From assembly GCF_000312045.1 (NCBI RefSeq), contig NZ_HE978634.1:1978098-2042097 (forward strand): a stretch of DNA of 64,000 bases, in the 5' to 3' direction. This document shows, in pieces, positions 21,027 to 30,225 of this stretch. Every line of letters begins with the position of its first letter. Within the stretch, counting starts at the first letter, position 1. Below the pieces are notes generated by a model. The model searched no databases. It worked only from the letters and a program-made list of their open reading frames with translations, and was not told the DNA's origin. This DNA is from Noviherbaspirillum massiliense JC206. Lineage in GTDB: Bacteria > Pseudomonadota > Gammaproteobacteria > Burkholderiales > Burkholderiaceae_D. The translations under genes and the position numbers were made by a program.

Positions 21027-21055
21027 AATTGTTTTCGGACTTCCTATATAGGAAC
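21027..21055 (+). promoter_or_regulatory. Likely heat-shock promoter of hsp20
   Basis: CTTGAAA lies here, followed after 14-16 bases by CCTATATA. The upstream box matches both the sigma-32 consensus (CTTGAAA) and a sigma-70 -35 box; TATATA would serve sigma-70. The gene's nature favours heat-shock control. Confidence 0.5.
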
Positions 21056-21069
21056 CAGCAGAGCGCAGG

Positions 21070-21111
21070 CTCTTTACTCTTCATAAGACGAAGGAATATT
21101 TGAGAAAGGAG
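21070..21111 (+). promoter_or_regulatory. Candidate RNA thermometer covering the hsp20 ribosome site
   Basis: CTCTTTACTC (21070-21079) can pair with GAGAAAGGAG (21102-21111), which contains the Shine-Dalgarno sequence. Nine of ten positions pair, with one G-T wobble and one A-A mismatch. A small CTTC/GAAG stem lies inside. Imperfect pairing of the ribosome site is the hallmark of small-heat-shock-gene thermometers. Confidence 0.5.
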
Positions 21112-21117
21112 TACATC

Positions 21118-21597
21118 ATGAATCTCGTTTTACGCAACCGTATTCCGCTTGCTGCCGGTTTCCGTCCCGCTAGTTTCGATGCGCCCATTGAACGCCTGAT
21201 GAATAACATGCTGGAAGAATTCTTCTCCCCGTACGGGATTTCTTCCGCGGGTCGCAGCGAGCAGGATGGTGTCTCGGTTCCCCGGCTGAATGTCGTCGAG
21301 AATGAACAAGCATATCTGGTGGAAGCGGAACTGCCTGGCGTTTCCAAGGAAAACGTGAAGGTTTCCGTCCATGAACATCAAGTATCGATCGAGGCGGAAG
21401 TCAAGCGCGAGGAAGAAAAAAAGGAAGGCGAAAACGTCGTCTACGCCGAACGCACGGTAAGGAAGTTTTCCCGCAGCTTTACGCTTCCAACTGAAGTCGA
21501 TGATGCAAATGCGCAAGCGAAGCTGGAAAACGGCATCCTGATACTGACCTTGCCGAAGAAAGCCGCTGCACAAGCGAAAATGATCACGGTTCAGTGA
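21118..21597 (+). CDS. Small heat-shock protein, Hsp20/alpha-crystallin family
   Basis: The 159-residue ATP-independent holdase chaperone has a short N-terminal arm, an alpha-crystallin domain from about residue 52 (VPRLNVVENEQAYLVEAELPG) to 150, and the C-terminal LENGILILTLPKK signature. The start at 21118 has AAAGGAG seven bases upstream; a TTG at 21100 is in frame but would lie before that site. It is a single gene with its own promoter and a terminator just after the stop. Confidence 0.95.
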   Translation: MNLVLRNRIPLAAGFRPASFDAPIERLMNNMLEEFFSPYGISSAGRSEQDGVSVPRLNVVENEQAYLVEAELPGVSKENVKVSVHEHQVSIEAEVKREEEKKEGENVVYAERTVRKFSRSFTLPTEVDDANAQAKLENGILILTLPKKAAAQAKMITVQ

Positions 21598-21603
21598 TCG
21601 GCC

Positions 21604-21640
21604 AATAAAAAAAGCGCCTGTTCACACAGGCGCTTTTTTC
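21604..21640. terminator. Bidirectional terminator between hsp20 and leuA
   Basis: An AAAAAAGCGCCTGT/ACAGGCGCTTTTTT hairpin has A and T runs on both sides, so it can end both convergent transcripts. A second, weaker hairpin (GCCTTCC/GGGAGGC) with a T run lies at 21662-21688. Confidence 0.9.
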
Positions 21641-21691
21641 TTTTTCGCCGGGACCTGTCTTGCCTTCCGCGAGGGAGGCAGGCTTTTTCCC

Positions 21692-23230
21692 TTACAACTG
21701 CGGATTGAGCCGCTCTGCCTTGGAATGCAACTTGTTCAACGCGGACAGATAGGCCTTGGCGGAAGCGACCACGATATCGAGGTCGGAGCCGACACCGTTG
21801 ACGATCCTTCCTGCCTTCGACAGGCGCATCGTCACCTCGCCCTGCGATTGCGTCCCCGTGGTGATCGCATTCACCGAGAACAGCAGCAACTCTGCGCCGC
21901 TGGCCGCCTGCGACTCGATCGCGTTCACGGTAGCGTCGACGGGACCGTTGCCCTGCCCTTCGCAAACCAGTTCCTTGCCGCCCATTGAAAACACCACCTT
22001 GGCGCGCGGCTTCTCCCCGGTTTCCGAATGCTGCGACAGCGACACGAAACGGAAAAATTCATTGTCGTGCGACTGCTGCTCATCCGACACCAGGGCAATA
22101 ATGTCTTCATCAAAAATCTCTGCCTTGCGGTCGGCAAGCTCCTTGAAGCGGGCAAAGGCGGCATTGACCTCCGCCTCGGACTCGAGTTCGATACCGAGTT
22201 CTTCAAGGCGCTGCTTGAATGCATTGCGGCCGGAGAGCTTGCCAAGCACGATCTTGTTGGCAGTCCAGCCTACATCCTCGGCACGCATGATTTCGTAAGT
22301 GTCGCGCGCCTTCAGCACGCCGTCCTGGTGAATGCCGGAAGCATGCGCAAACGCATTGGCGCCGACCACGGCCTTGTTCGGCTGTACTGCAAAGCCCGTG
22401 ATCTGGGATACCAGCTTCGAAGCCGGTACGATTTGTGTCGTATCGATGGAAAGATCGAGGTTGAAGTAATCCTTGCGGGTCTTGATGGCCATGACAACTT
22501 CTTCCAGCGCCGTGTTGCCCGCACGCTCGCCCAAACCGTTGATCGTGCATTCCACCTGACGCGCGCCTCCGATGACGATGCCAGCCAGGGAATTCGCGAC
22601 GGCCATGCCGAGATCGTTATGACAATGCACTGACCAGACTGCCTTGTCTGAATTGGGAATCCGCTCGCGCAGGGTCTTGATCATGTTGCCGTACAACTCG
22701 GGAATTCCATAGCCGACGGTGTCGGCAAAATTGATGGTGCGCGCACCTTCTGCAATCACCGCTTCGATGACCCGGCACAAGAAATCCATATCCGAGCGGC
22801 TGCCGTCTTCCGGACTGAACTCGACGTCATCCGTGAACTGGCGGGCAAAGCGAACCGCCAATTTGGCCTGTTCATATACCTGATCCGGCGTCATCCGCAA
22901 CTTCTTTTCCATGTGAAGCGGCGACGTGGCAATGAAAGTATGGATGCGCTTTCTGGCTGCCGGCGCAAGCGCTTCTGCGGCACGGGAAATATCGCGATCG
23001 TTGGCCCGAGAGAGCGAACAAACCGTCGAATCCTTGATGATGCCTGCGATCGCCCTGATCGACTCGAAATCTCCTGGAGAGGCCGCCGCAAAACCGGCTT
23101 CGATGACATCCACCTTCAGTCGCTCCAGCTGCCTGGCGATGCGGATCTTTTCATCCTTGGTCATGGAAGCGCCCGGGGACTGTTCGCCATCCCTCAAGGT
23201 AGTATCGAAGATTATCAATTTGTCGGCCAT
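21692..23230 (-). CDS. leuA: 2-isopropylmalate synthase
   Basis: The 512-residue enzyme makes the first committed step of leucine synthesis, condensing acetyl-CoA with 2-oxoisovalerate. The catalytic TIM barrel shows [15 protein letters not shown] at the N-terminus, the metal-binding HCHNDLGMA near 205, and the [12 protein letters not shown] stretch. The C-terminal ~130 residues form the LeuA dimer/allosteric domain for leucine inhibition. AAGGAG lies six bases before the ATG. A leucine-rich leader peptide precedes it by 120 bases, suggesting attenuation. Confidence 0.98.
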   Translation of the reverse strand: MADKLIIFDTTLRDGEQSPGASMTKDEKIRIARQLERLKVDVIEAGFAAASPGDFESIRAIAGIIKDSTVCSLSRANDRDISRAAEALAPAARKRIHTFIATSPLHMEKKLRMTPDQVYEQAKLAVRFARQFTDDVEFSPEDGSRSDMDFLCRVIEAVIAEGARTINFADTVGYGIPELYGNMIKTLRERIPNSDKAVWSVHCHNDLGMAVANSLAGIVIGGARQVECTINGLGERAGNTALEEVVMAIKTRKDYFNLDLSIDTTQIVPASKLVSQITGFAVQPNKAVVGANAFAHASGIHQDGVLKARDTYEIMRAEDVGWTANKIVLGKLSGRNAFKQRLEELGIELESEAEVNAAFARFKELADRKAEIFDEDIIALVSDEQQSHDNEFFRFVSLSQHSETGEKPRAKVVFSMGGKELVCEGQGNGPVDATVNAIESQAASGAELLLFSVNAITTGTQSQGEVTMRLSKAGRIVNGVGSDLDIVVASAKAYLSALNKLHSKAERLNPQL

Positions 23231-23350
23231 GCTGTGCTCCTTGGGAAGTTTCGGTAAACGCTCATCTTTAAATGATTATTCGCCCGCCCCCACCTTTGCC
23301 GGCAGGAGCGCAAAAACTGCGCGAATTGGGGGATAGGGGATTTAGCGCGC
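23231..23350 (-). promoter_or_regulatory. Leader region of leuA with alternative GCGC hairpins
   Basis: After the leader stop, four complementary GCGC segments follow on the minus strand: GTGCGC near 23359-23354, GCGCGC near 23350-23345, CGCGCA near 23323-23318 and TGCGC near 23312-23308. Pairings 1:2 (8 bp around the leader stop), 2:3 and 3:4 (GCGCA/TGCGC) are mutually exclusive, as in attenuators. A C-run/G-run pair adds another option. No T run follows 3:4, so a classical terminator is not evident. Confidence 0.5.
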
Positions 23351-23437
23351 TTAGCGCACTAGGAAAAGCGATAGCAGCAGGCCTAGCAGCAGGCTGCCAA
23401 ATGAAGAGATTGCAGGGATGCAGGTTTGGGGAAGCAT
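23351..23437 (-). CDS. Leucine-rich leader peptide upstream of leuA
   Basis: This 28-residue open frame reads MLPQTCIPAISSFG, then SLLLGLLLSLFLVR. Nine residues are leucine, seven of them in the eleven codons CTG-CTG-CTA-GGC-CTG-CTG-CTA-TCG-CTT-TTC-CTA. Three use CTA, normally a rare leucine codon in GC-rich betaproteobacteria. The stop is 120 bases before leuA, typical for an attenuator. There is no Shine-Dalgarno sequence, and the promoter places +1 at the ATG, so it may be translated leaderless. Confidence 0.7.
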   Translation of the reverse strand: MLPQTCIPAISSFGSLLLGLLLSLFLVR

Positions 23438-23443
23438 TGAAAA

Positions 23444-23472
23444 ACTATAAGCGCAATTCGGGAAAAGTGCAA
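23444..23472 (-). promoter_or_regulatory. Promoter of the leuA leader
   Basis: The minus strand has TTGCAC at 23472-23467, a 17-base spacer, and TATAGT at 23449-23444. This is a good sigma-70 match, with predicted start at 23437, the A of the leader ATG. Confidence 0.65.
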
Positions 23473-23634
23473 CGTCCTGCAGTGAAACGTTTGCAGAAAG
23501 GGCAAGCAACAATATCAGGCCAGCTTTCGAATTGCCGCGCCTCTTTCGCTAGCACGGCGATCAATTAGCTTGAGCGGCAGGCGCGGAGACTCACGGAGCA
23601 CATCCGCGCGATTAGGCCACTCAAGAAAGGAGTC
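23473..23634. other. Rest of the 404-base gap between leuA and pssA
   Basis: Apart from the leuA leader and its promoter, the upstream part up to pssA shows no open frame, hairpin with T run, or repeat that I can support. Confidence 0.5.
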
Positions 23635-24510
23635 CTATTTTTCGTCTGCCGGTTCAGTCTCCATCTGAACAATGCTGACAGGCTTGCCCTTGAACAAACG
23701 CCAGAAATAAACCACATAGCCAGACAGACCATAGAGCACGAACATGCCGAAAAGCACTTTCGGTGGATCGCCCGCTATCAGGACGAAAATAAGGACAATT
23801 ACGAGCGCGGCAATGAATGGCACAGATTTGCGGAAATTCACATCCTTGAAGCTGTAAAAAGGAATGTTGGTAACCATCGTCAGACCCGCATAAAGCGTAA
23901 TCGTCCATGAGAACCAGCTGAGCTCCGGGCCGGCGAATCCGAGATCATCCATCAGCCAGACGAAACCTGCCACCAGCGCCGCTGCAGCCGGACTTGGCAA
24001 GCCTTGGAAATACCGCTTGTCAACGACAGTGATATTGGTATTGAAGCGCGCCAGGCGCAGAGCAGCGCCCGCGCAATACACGAAAGCGGCGAGCCATCCA
24101 AGCTTGCCCAAGCCGCGCAAGGACCATTCATAAACAACCAGCGCAGGCGCGGCACCGAATGACAGCATGTCAGACAGGCTGTCGTATTGAGCGCCGAACT
24201 CGCTCTGGGTGTTGGTCAGGCGCGCCACCCGTCCATCAATGCTGTCCAATACCATTGCTGCAAAAATACCGACCGCGGCAAAATCGAACTTCAGGTTCAT
24301 CGCCATCACAATGGCAAAGAATCCGCAGAAAAGATTTGCGGTGGTAAAGGCGTTAGGCAGCAAGTAAATGCCCCGCCCGCGCGGTTTCGGATGGTTGAAC
24401 TCATCGCCCTCGTCCAAACGAGGAGGTTGCGCCATCTGCTTGTTTTTCCGCATCACTTTGGCGATCGGACCTAGTTTGCTTTTTGCCTTACGACGGTGGA
24501 AAGTTGCCAT
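23635..24510 (-). CDS. pssA: CDP-diacylglycerol-serine O-phosphatidyltransferase
   Basis: The 291-residue membrane enzyme makes phosphatidylserine from CDP-diacylglycerol and serine. The CDP-alcohol phosphatidyltransferase motif DG(x)2AR(x)8G(x)3D(x)3D is complete in DGRVARLTNTQSEFGAQYDSLSD near residue 92-114. Multiple membrane helices follow. The N-terminal ~45 residues are basic and hydrophilic. It is the integral membrane (subclass II) type. It lies 42 bases after psd, whose product uses its own product as substrate. Confidence 0.95.
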   Translation of the reverse strand: MATFHRRKAKSKLGPIAKVMRKNKQMAQPPRLDEGDEFNHPKPRGRGIYLLPNAFTTANLFCGFFAIVMAMNLKFDFAAVGIFAAMVLDSIDGRVARLTNTQSEFGAQYDSLSDMLSFGAAPALVVYEWSLRGLGKLGWLAAFVYCAGAALRLARFNTNITVVDKRYFQGLPSPAAAALVAGFVWLMDDLGFAGPELSWFSWTITLYAGLTMVTNIPFYSFKDVNFRKSVPFIAALVIVLIFVLIAGDPPKVLFGMFVLYGLSGYVVYFWRLFKGKPVSIVQMETEPADEK

Positions 24511-24552
24511 GCGTTTCCCATTTCATTCTGGTGATATATACAGGGAGGAAAA

Positions 24553-25197
24553 TCAGAATTCCGCCAAAATAGTTTCGGTCGCCGATACCTTGTCGCCAAC
24601 CATTACCTTTGGCCGGGCGGACAATGGTAAATAGACATCAACGCGGGACCCGAAGCGGAGAAAGCCGTAACGCTGCCCGCGAGTCAAAATCTCGCTCGCC
24701 TTCACATAACAAAGCATGCGCCTCGCTATCAAGCCCGCAATCTGCACGCATGTCACTATCTGCCCATTTGGCGCGGTAATAGTCATCGCGTTGCGCTCAG
24801 CTTCATGCGCGGTCGTGCCGGGAACGGCATTGGCAGATTTGCCGGGAAAATACTGAACGCTTTCAATCTTTCCATCGACCGGTGCGCGGCTTGACTGCAC
24901 ATTGAACACATTCATGAAGACGCTGATCTTGAGCGCCTCGCGCCTGGCATAAGGGTCCTGGACTTTCTCGACCACCACAACTCGCCCGTCGGCCGGGGAT
25001 AGCACCGCATTGGCTTTTTGCGGAACATTTCGCACAGGATCGCGGAAGAACTGCAGGATGAATAGCGCAATAATCCAAAACAGAATCGACCATGCACCGA
25101 ATAGATAACTTGCCATGGCCGCAACAGCTACGGCAGCCGCCAGGAACGGCCATCCCTCGCGGACAATAAAGGGATGCGGATATTGGTTAAACGTCAT
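24553..25197 (-). CDS. psd: Phosphatidylserine decarboxylase proenzyme, short form
   Basis: The 214-residue pyruvoyl-dependent enzyme converts phosphatidylserine to phosphatidylethanolamine. It has two N-terminal membrane segments (about residues 18-50), the conserved [12 protein letters not shown] and the [13 protein letters not shown] stretch. Self-cleavage should occur at the GS pair in RFGSRVDVY (S184), making the pyruvoyl group. The length places it in the short psd-A group common in Burkholderiales. With pssA it forms a two-gene unit for phosphatidylethanolamine synthesis. Confidence 0.95.
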   Translation of the reverse strand: MTFNQYPHPFIVREGWPFLAAAVAVAAMASYLFGAWSILFWIIALFILQFFRDPVRNVPQKANAVLSPADGRVVVVEKVQDPYARREALKISVFMNVFNVQSSRAPVDGKIESVQYFPGKSANAVPGTTAHEAERNAMTITAPNGQIVTCVQIAGLIARRMLCYVKASEILTRGQRYGFLRFGSRVDVYLPLSARPKVMVGDKVSATETILAEF

Positions 25198-25481
25198 TCC
25201 AATGCGTCAAGAAAGTCAAAGCGAGCCTATTCTAGACGAGCGGTCGCCAAATGTAACCCCCGGAGCAAGGCCGGCTTCACCGAGACAAACGGAACATCTC
25301 CATTTTTTATTTACGCTCTGGCCGCATTCACACCCAGACTACGCTGTCGTACCTGATCTCTGCCATATCAGGCACCACCTGCCAAACTCGCCCCGCTCTT
25401 CCTGTCAAAGGCTGACAGGTCGCGGAGTAGTGTATGTGAACCAAGTCACTTATTGGTCAGAGGAGCGCGAGCCGGAAACGT

Positions 25482-26228
25482 TCATCTGAACCTAAGCTTC
25501 CCGACAATACGCATGCCCAGCGTCGCCTCTCCCGGCTCGAAGCTCGGTTCTTCGACGGGGGCTGCCTCCATTGCAGCAGACCGCATCGCCTTCGGTGCCT
25601 GAATATCCTGTTGCGGCGCATAGGCACCCGAAGCCTCCAGATCCACCATCTCCAGTACCGCGTCCGACGGATTGCGACCCATTGCTTTCGCTATCGCCGC
25701 AACGCGTTCACCAAGGTTCGCATAGGCCGCCTCGATCCGCTTCGCATCAAGCTTCCTGCTGGTTGGCTCGGTCAAGCTGAAATACAGCCCGTTAAGCGCC
25801 AGGACACGCTGCGCAGACGCAGCCGTCCTCGACAAGCCGGTCAAATTCGTCGTCGTCATTTCGAGATAGTGGCCGACCCGCCAGGCTGACGGCTGGCGTG
25901 GCCTATTGCTGACGCGGGGCTGGTCGTCCGGGTAAACCGGATAGGTGTAGTACCCTCTCGTCCTCAGGGTGGCTTGCGGATCTTCGCGCCTGATGATGTC
26001 GATACCTTCTTTCATTTTCTGATTGACGCGCGACGCTGCTACCGACTTGTCCTTGTCCTGTTCTTCGATCATGAACGTGACGTGCGCTTCGTCATTCGGG
26101 TATTTGACCTCAGCGTAAGCAGGAACGATCACCAGGGTGCCGGCGGTCTGCACCGGCGCTTGCGCACAGGCATTCCATCCCGCCGCAGCCAGTACGAGCA
26201 TAAGAAGATGTTTGTTCCAGCACGCCAT
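25482..26228 (-). CDS. SIMPL-domain (DUF541) periplasmic protein
   Basis: The 248-residue protein has a signal peptide (residues 1-23, ending near ACAQA) and a DUF541/SIMPL domain over most of the rest. The domain is marked by the VPAYAEVKYPNDEAHVTF start, the paired basic/acidic YYTYPVYPDDQPR stretch, and KAMGRNPSDAVLEM near the end. I chose the ATG at 26228, preceded by GGGAG at eight bases. Relatives are envelope proteins of poorly known function, some tied to oxidative stress. An intrinsic terminator lies just upstream. Confidence 0.88.
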   Translation of the reverse strand: MACWNKHLLMLVLAAAGWNACAQAPVQTAGTLVIVPAYAEVKYPNDEAHVTFMIEEQDKDKSVAASRVNQKMKEGIDIIRREDPQATLRTRGYYTYPVYPDDQPRVSNRPRQPSAWRVGHYLEMTTTNLTGLSRTAASAQRVLALNGLYFSLTEPTSRKLDAKRIEAAYANLGERVAAIAKAMGRNPSDAVLEMVDLEASGAYAPQQDIQAPKAMRSAAMEAAPVEEPSFEPGEATLGMRIVGKLRFR

Positions 26229-26242
26229 AGTTTTCTCCCATG

Positions 26243-26276
26243 AAAAAAATGGGGCACACATAGTGTTGCCCCATTT
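26243..26276 (-). terminator. Intrinsic terminator directly before the SIMPL gene
   Basis: On the minus strand an AAATGGGGCA/TGCCCCATTT stem with a 10-base loop runs into seven T. Its T run ends only about 14 bases before the SIMPL start codon and just before the ribosome site. Confidence 0.85.
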
Positions 26277-26371
26277 AAATTGCGGCCGAGATTCGAGTCA
26301 TCTCGAAATTTCAGAAACTTAATTCTCGGATTGATTAACCAGCTCGCTCTTTGTCCAAGGCACGAGGCCGA

Positions 26372-26397
26372 TAAAAAAGCCGTGCCCGCGCACAGCT
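26372..26397 (-). terminator. Intrinsic terminator of ilvBHC
   Basis: On the minus strand AGCTGTGC pairs with GCACGGCT (8 bp, one wobble, loop GCGG) and is followed by TTTTTTA. It lies about 60 bases after the ilvC stop. Confidence 0.85.
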
Positions 26398-26458
26398 TTC
26401 GAACGAGCACAGGCGCCGTTTGCAATCGGCACCTGCATGACGCCATCTCAATCCGGGC

Positions 26459-27475
<1,017 letters not shown>

Positions 27476-27508
27476 CTAATTTCCTAACAAGTTGTTGTGC
27501 GTGCTAAA

Positions 27509-28000
27509 TCAAACCTTGAGAATGCGCTCGCCACGACCGATGCCGGAGCCACCAGTACGAACGGTTTCCAGAATGGCAGTACGGTCAATCGATTCGATAA
27601 ACGCGTCGAGCTTCCCTTTGTTGCCTGTCAGTTCGATCGTGTAAGTCTTCTCGGTGACGTCGATGATGCGCCCGCGGAAAATATCCGCCGTACGTTTCAT
27701 TTCTTCGCGCTCCTTGCCGACGGCCCGGACCTTGATGAGCATGAGTTCGCGCTCGATATGCGCACCTTCGGTCAGGTCCACTACCTTCACCACTTCGATC
27801 AGGCGGTTCAAGTGCTTGGTGATCTGTTCGATCACATCATCCGAACCGCTGGTGACGATGGTCATGCGCGAGAGGGTCGCATCTTCTGTCGGCGCGACAG
27901 TCAGAGTTTCAATATTGTAACCGCGCGCAGAGAATAAACCCACCACGCGCGACAGGGCGCCCGGCTCGTTTTCGAGAAGAACGGAGATGATGTGTCGCAT
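27509..28000 (-). CDS. ilvH: Acetolactate synthase, regulatory (small) subunit
   Basis: The 163-residue protein has an N-terminal ACT domain (LLENEPGALSRVVGLFSARGYNIETL) that binds valine for feedback inhibition, and a C-terminal ALS-small domain. It starts directly after the ilvB stop, with no gap, so the two subunits are translationally linked. Length is usual for the family. Confidence 0.97.
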   Translation of the reverse strand: MRHIISVLLENEPGALSRVVGLFSARGYNIETLTVAPTEDATLSRMTIVTSGSDDVIEQITKHLNRLIEVVKVVDLTEGAHIERELMLIKVRAVGKEREEMKRTADIFRGRIIDVTEKTYTIELTGNKGKLDAFIESIDRTAILETVRTGGSGIGRGERILKV

Positions 28001-29725
28001 TTACAGATCCTCCGAACCCAGGAGCATTTCAGTCAAGCCTTTGCCCGCCTTCACCATCGGCCAGACATTCTCGGTTTGATCCGTAATGAAGTTCATGAAC
28101 ACGAGCCGATCCTTCATTGAGAACGCCTCCTTCAATGCGCCTTCCACATCATTCGGCTTTTCGATTTTCATGCCGACGTGGCCGTAGGATTCCACCAGCT
28201 TGTTGAAGTCCGGCAGGGAGTCCATGTACGACTCCGAGTAGCGCGAGCCATAGTCGATTTGCTGCCACTGGCGCACCATGCCGAGGAAGCGATTGTTCAG
28301 CAGGATGATCTTTGGTGTCAGGTGATACTGCTTGCAAGTCCCCAGCTCCTGGATGCACATCTGGATCGACGCTTCCCCGGTGATGCAGGCAACCGTCGCG
28401 CCCGGATTGGCCATCTGCACGCCCATTGCATAGGGCAGGCCGACACCCATGGTGCCCAGCCCGCCGGAATTGATCCAGCGGCGCGGCTTGTCGAAGCGGT
28501 AGTATTGCGCAGCCCACATCTGGTGCTGCCCCACATCGGAAGTAATGAAGGCATCGCCTTTCGTGACCTCCCACAGCTTTTCGACAACCGACTGCGGCTT
28601 AATGACTTCCTTCGAAGTCGGATATTTCAGGCATTCGCGGCCGCGCCACTCGTTGATCTGCTTCCACCACTGCGTCAGCGCAGTTGCATTCGGCCTGGAG
28701 CCTGCCGCTTCGGCGGCATCGAGTTGGGCCAGCAGCTCCTGCAGCACATCCTTCACGTTCCCGACGATGGGGATATCCACCTTCACGCGCTTGGAAATCG
28801 AGGAAGGATCGATGTCGATGTGGATGATCTTGCGCGGATGGGTGGCAAAGTGCTTGGGATTGCCGATTACGCGGTCGTCAAAGCGGGCACCGATGGCGAT
28901 CAGGACGTCCGAGTGCTGCATCGCCATGTTCGCTTCGTAGGTGCCATGCATGCCCGGCATGCCGACGAATTTATCACTCGAAGCCTTGTACCCGCCCAAG
29001 CCCATCAAGGTATTGGTGCAGGGGAAGCCCAGCCTGTCGACCAGCTTGTTCAATTCGGGCGCCGCATCGGCCAAGATCGCGCCACCACCGGTATAGATCA
29101 TCGGGCGCTCGGCGCTCATCAGCAGTTGCACTGCCTTGCGGATCTGGCCGGCATGCCCCTTGTCGACTGGTTTGTAGGAGCGCATCTCGATTTCCTTCGG
29201 ATATTCGAATGCGCATTTCTGAACCGTGATGTCTTTCGGGATGTCGACCAGGACCGGGCCCGGACGGCCGGTTTTGGCAATGTAGAAGGCTTTCTTCATC
29301 GTCTCTGCCAGATCCTTGACATCCTTGACGAGGAAGTTGTGCTTGACACAGGGCCGTGTAATGCCCACCGTATCGCACTCCTGGAACGCGTCCTGCCCGA
29401 TGGCATGCGACGGTACCTGCCCCGAGATGACCACCATCGGGATCGAGTCCATGTACGCCGTCGCCAGTCCGGTGACCGCATTGGTCACACCAGGCCCGGA
29501 GGTCACGATGGCAACGCCGACCTTCTGCGAGCTGCGCGAATAGGCATCAGCCGCGTGGATCGCCGCCTGTTCGTGGCGCACCAGGATATGCTGGAATTTG
29601 TTCTGATTGAAGATTGCGTCGTAGATGTAGAGCACTGCTCCGCCGGGATAACCGAATACATGCTCGACACCTTCCTCGGCCAGGCAGCGCACGACTATAT
29701 CCGCGCCTGTCAATTCGATACTCAT
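28001..29725 (-). CDS. ilvB: Acetolactate synthase, large catalytic subunit
   Basis: The 574-residue thiamine-diphosphate and FAD enzyme joins two pyruvates, or pyruvate and 2-oxobutyrate. Visible are the N-terminal VFGYPGGAVLYIYD with the following activating glutamate region (LVRHEQAAIHAADAY), the FAD-binding middle domain, and the ThDP motif GEASIQMCIQELGTCKQY...ILLNN near 460-500. A ribosome site AAAGGAA precedes the ATG. Sometimes this paralogue is called ilvI; the choice of symbol is by convention. Confidence 0.97.
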   Translation of the reverse strand: MSIELTGADIVVRCLAEEGVEHVFGYPGGAVLYIYDAIFNQNKFQHILVRHEQAAIHAADAYSRSSQKVGVAIVTSGPGVTNAVTGLATAYMDSIPMVVISGQVPSHAIGQDAFQECDTVGITRPCVKHNFLVKDVKDLAETMKKAFYIAKTGRPGPVLVDIPKDITVQKCAFEYPKEIEMRSYKPVDKGHAGQIRKAVQLLMSAERPMIYTGGGAILADAAPELNKLVDRLGFPCTNTLMGLGGYKASSDKFVGMPGMHGTYEANMAMQHSDVLIAIGARFDDRVIGNPKHFATHPRKIIHIDIDPSSISKRVKVDIPIVGNVKDVLQELLAQLDAAEAAGSRPNATALTQWWKQINEWRGRECLKYPTSKEVIKPQSVVEKLWEVTKGDAFITSDVGQHQMWAAQYYRFDKPRRWINSGGLGTMGVGLPYAMGVQMANPGATVACITGEASIQMCIQELGTCKQYHLTPKIILLNNRFLGMVRQWQQIDYGSRYSESYMDSLPDFNKLVESYGHVGMKIEKPNDVEGALKEAFSMKDRLVFMNFITDQTENVWPMVKAGKGLTEMLLGSEDL

Positions 29726-30111
29726 GCTAAGTTCCTTTCAAGGTCCATAGGAAATTGATCGGATGCCCTCTCCTTGCGAAACCGCGCGGAACAACAGTGC
29801 CCAGGCTTCCCTTCTTTGTGCGGTCACGCCGGTTCGTTGCGCACCCGTAGATGCGATTCAAAGCGGCGCTAAGCGCGACTCGTTCAGCCAAGGTATCCGA
29901 GGTCCGCTACGGATTTCTCGCGCTTGTGGCGCGGGTTAGAGCAAACAGCTTTTTAAATAAGCGCGTCTGATTCGGGGGCGGCATCATGGGCCGCGCGAAA
30001 AGACAATCCTTCAGGTTTGCGAAGGGATTAATAAGTTAATGCGTTGCAGCATTTTGGTCAAGTTAAATTCCACCAAAAGCATTTGAAATCAAGCGGTTTG
30101 CGCAAAAAACA
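29726..30111. other. Long intergenic region between ilvB and the sigma factor gene
   Basis: This stretch of nearly 400 bases holds the ilvB leader on the minus strand. A weak promoter TTGACC-17-TAACTT is at 30061-30033. A 23-codon frame with many Leu/Ile/Val codons (30082-30011) is present but starts upstream of that promoter's start point. Short hairpins (CGCGC/GCGCG near 29921-29935) have no T run. I see no gene that I can support. Confidence 0.4.
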
Positions 30112-30140
30112 TGCACAAGGACCGGCTTTTTTGCTAGCAT
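30112..30140 (+). promoter_or_regulatory. Promoter of the sigma factor operon
   Basis: TGCACA, 17 bases, and TAGCAT preceded by TGC (an extended -10) are present. The predicted start near 30147 lies after the first ATG of the frame (30139), which supports the ATG at 30226 as the true start. Confidence 0.5.
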
Positions 30141-30225
30141 GCGCACTGTTTTGAAGCAGCCCACCCCAACGGCAGCCCCTATCAGCCTGCCACCCAAAAG
30201 AGAAGCGAAGCAGCCGCCGCATCGC

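Noticed and set aside
28178-29758. 526-residue open frame on the plus strand
   Set aside because: It is antisense to ilvB, a complete enzyme gene.
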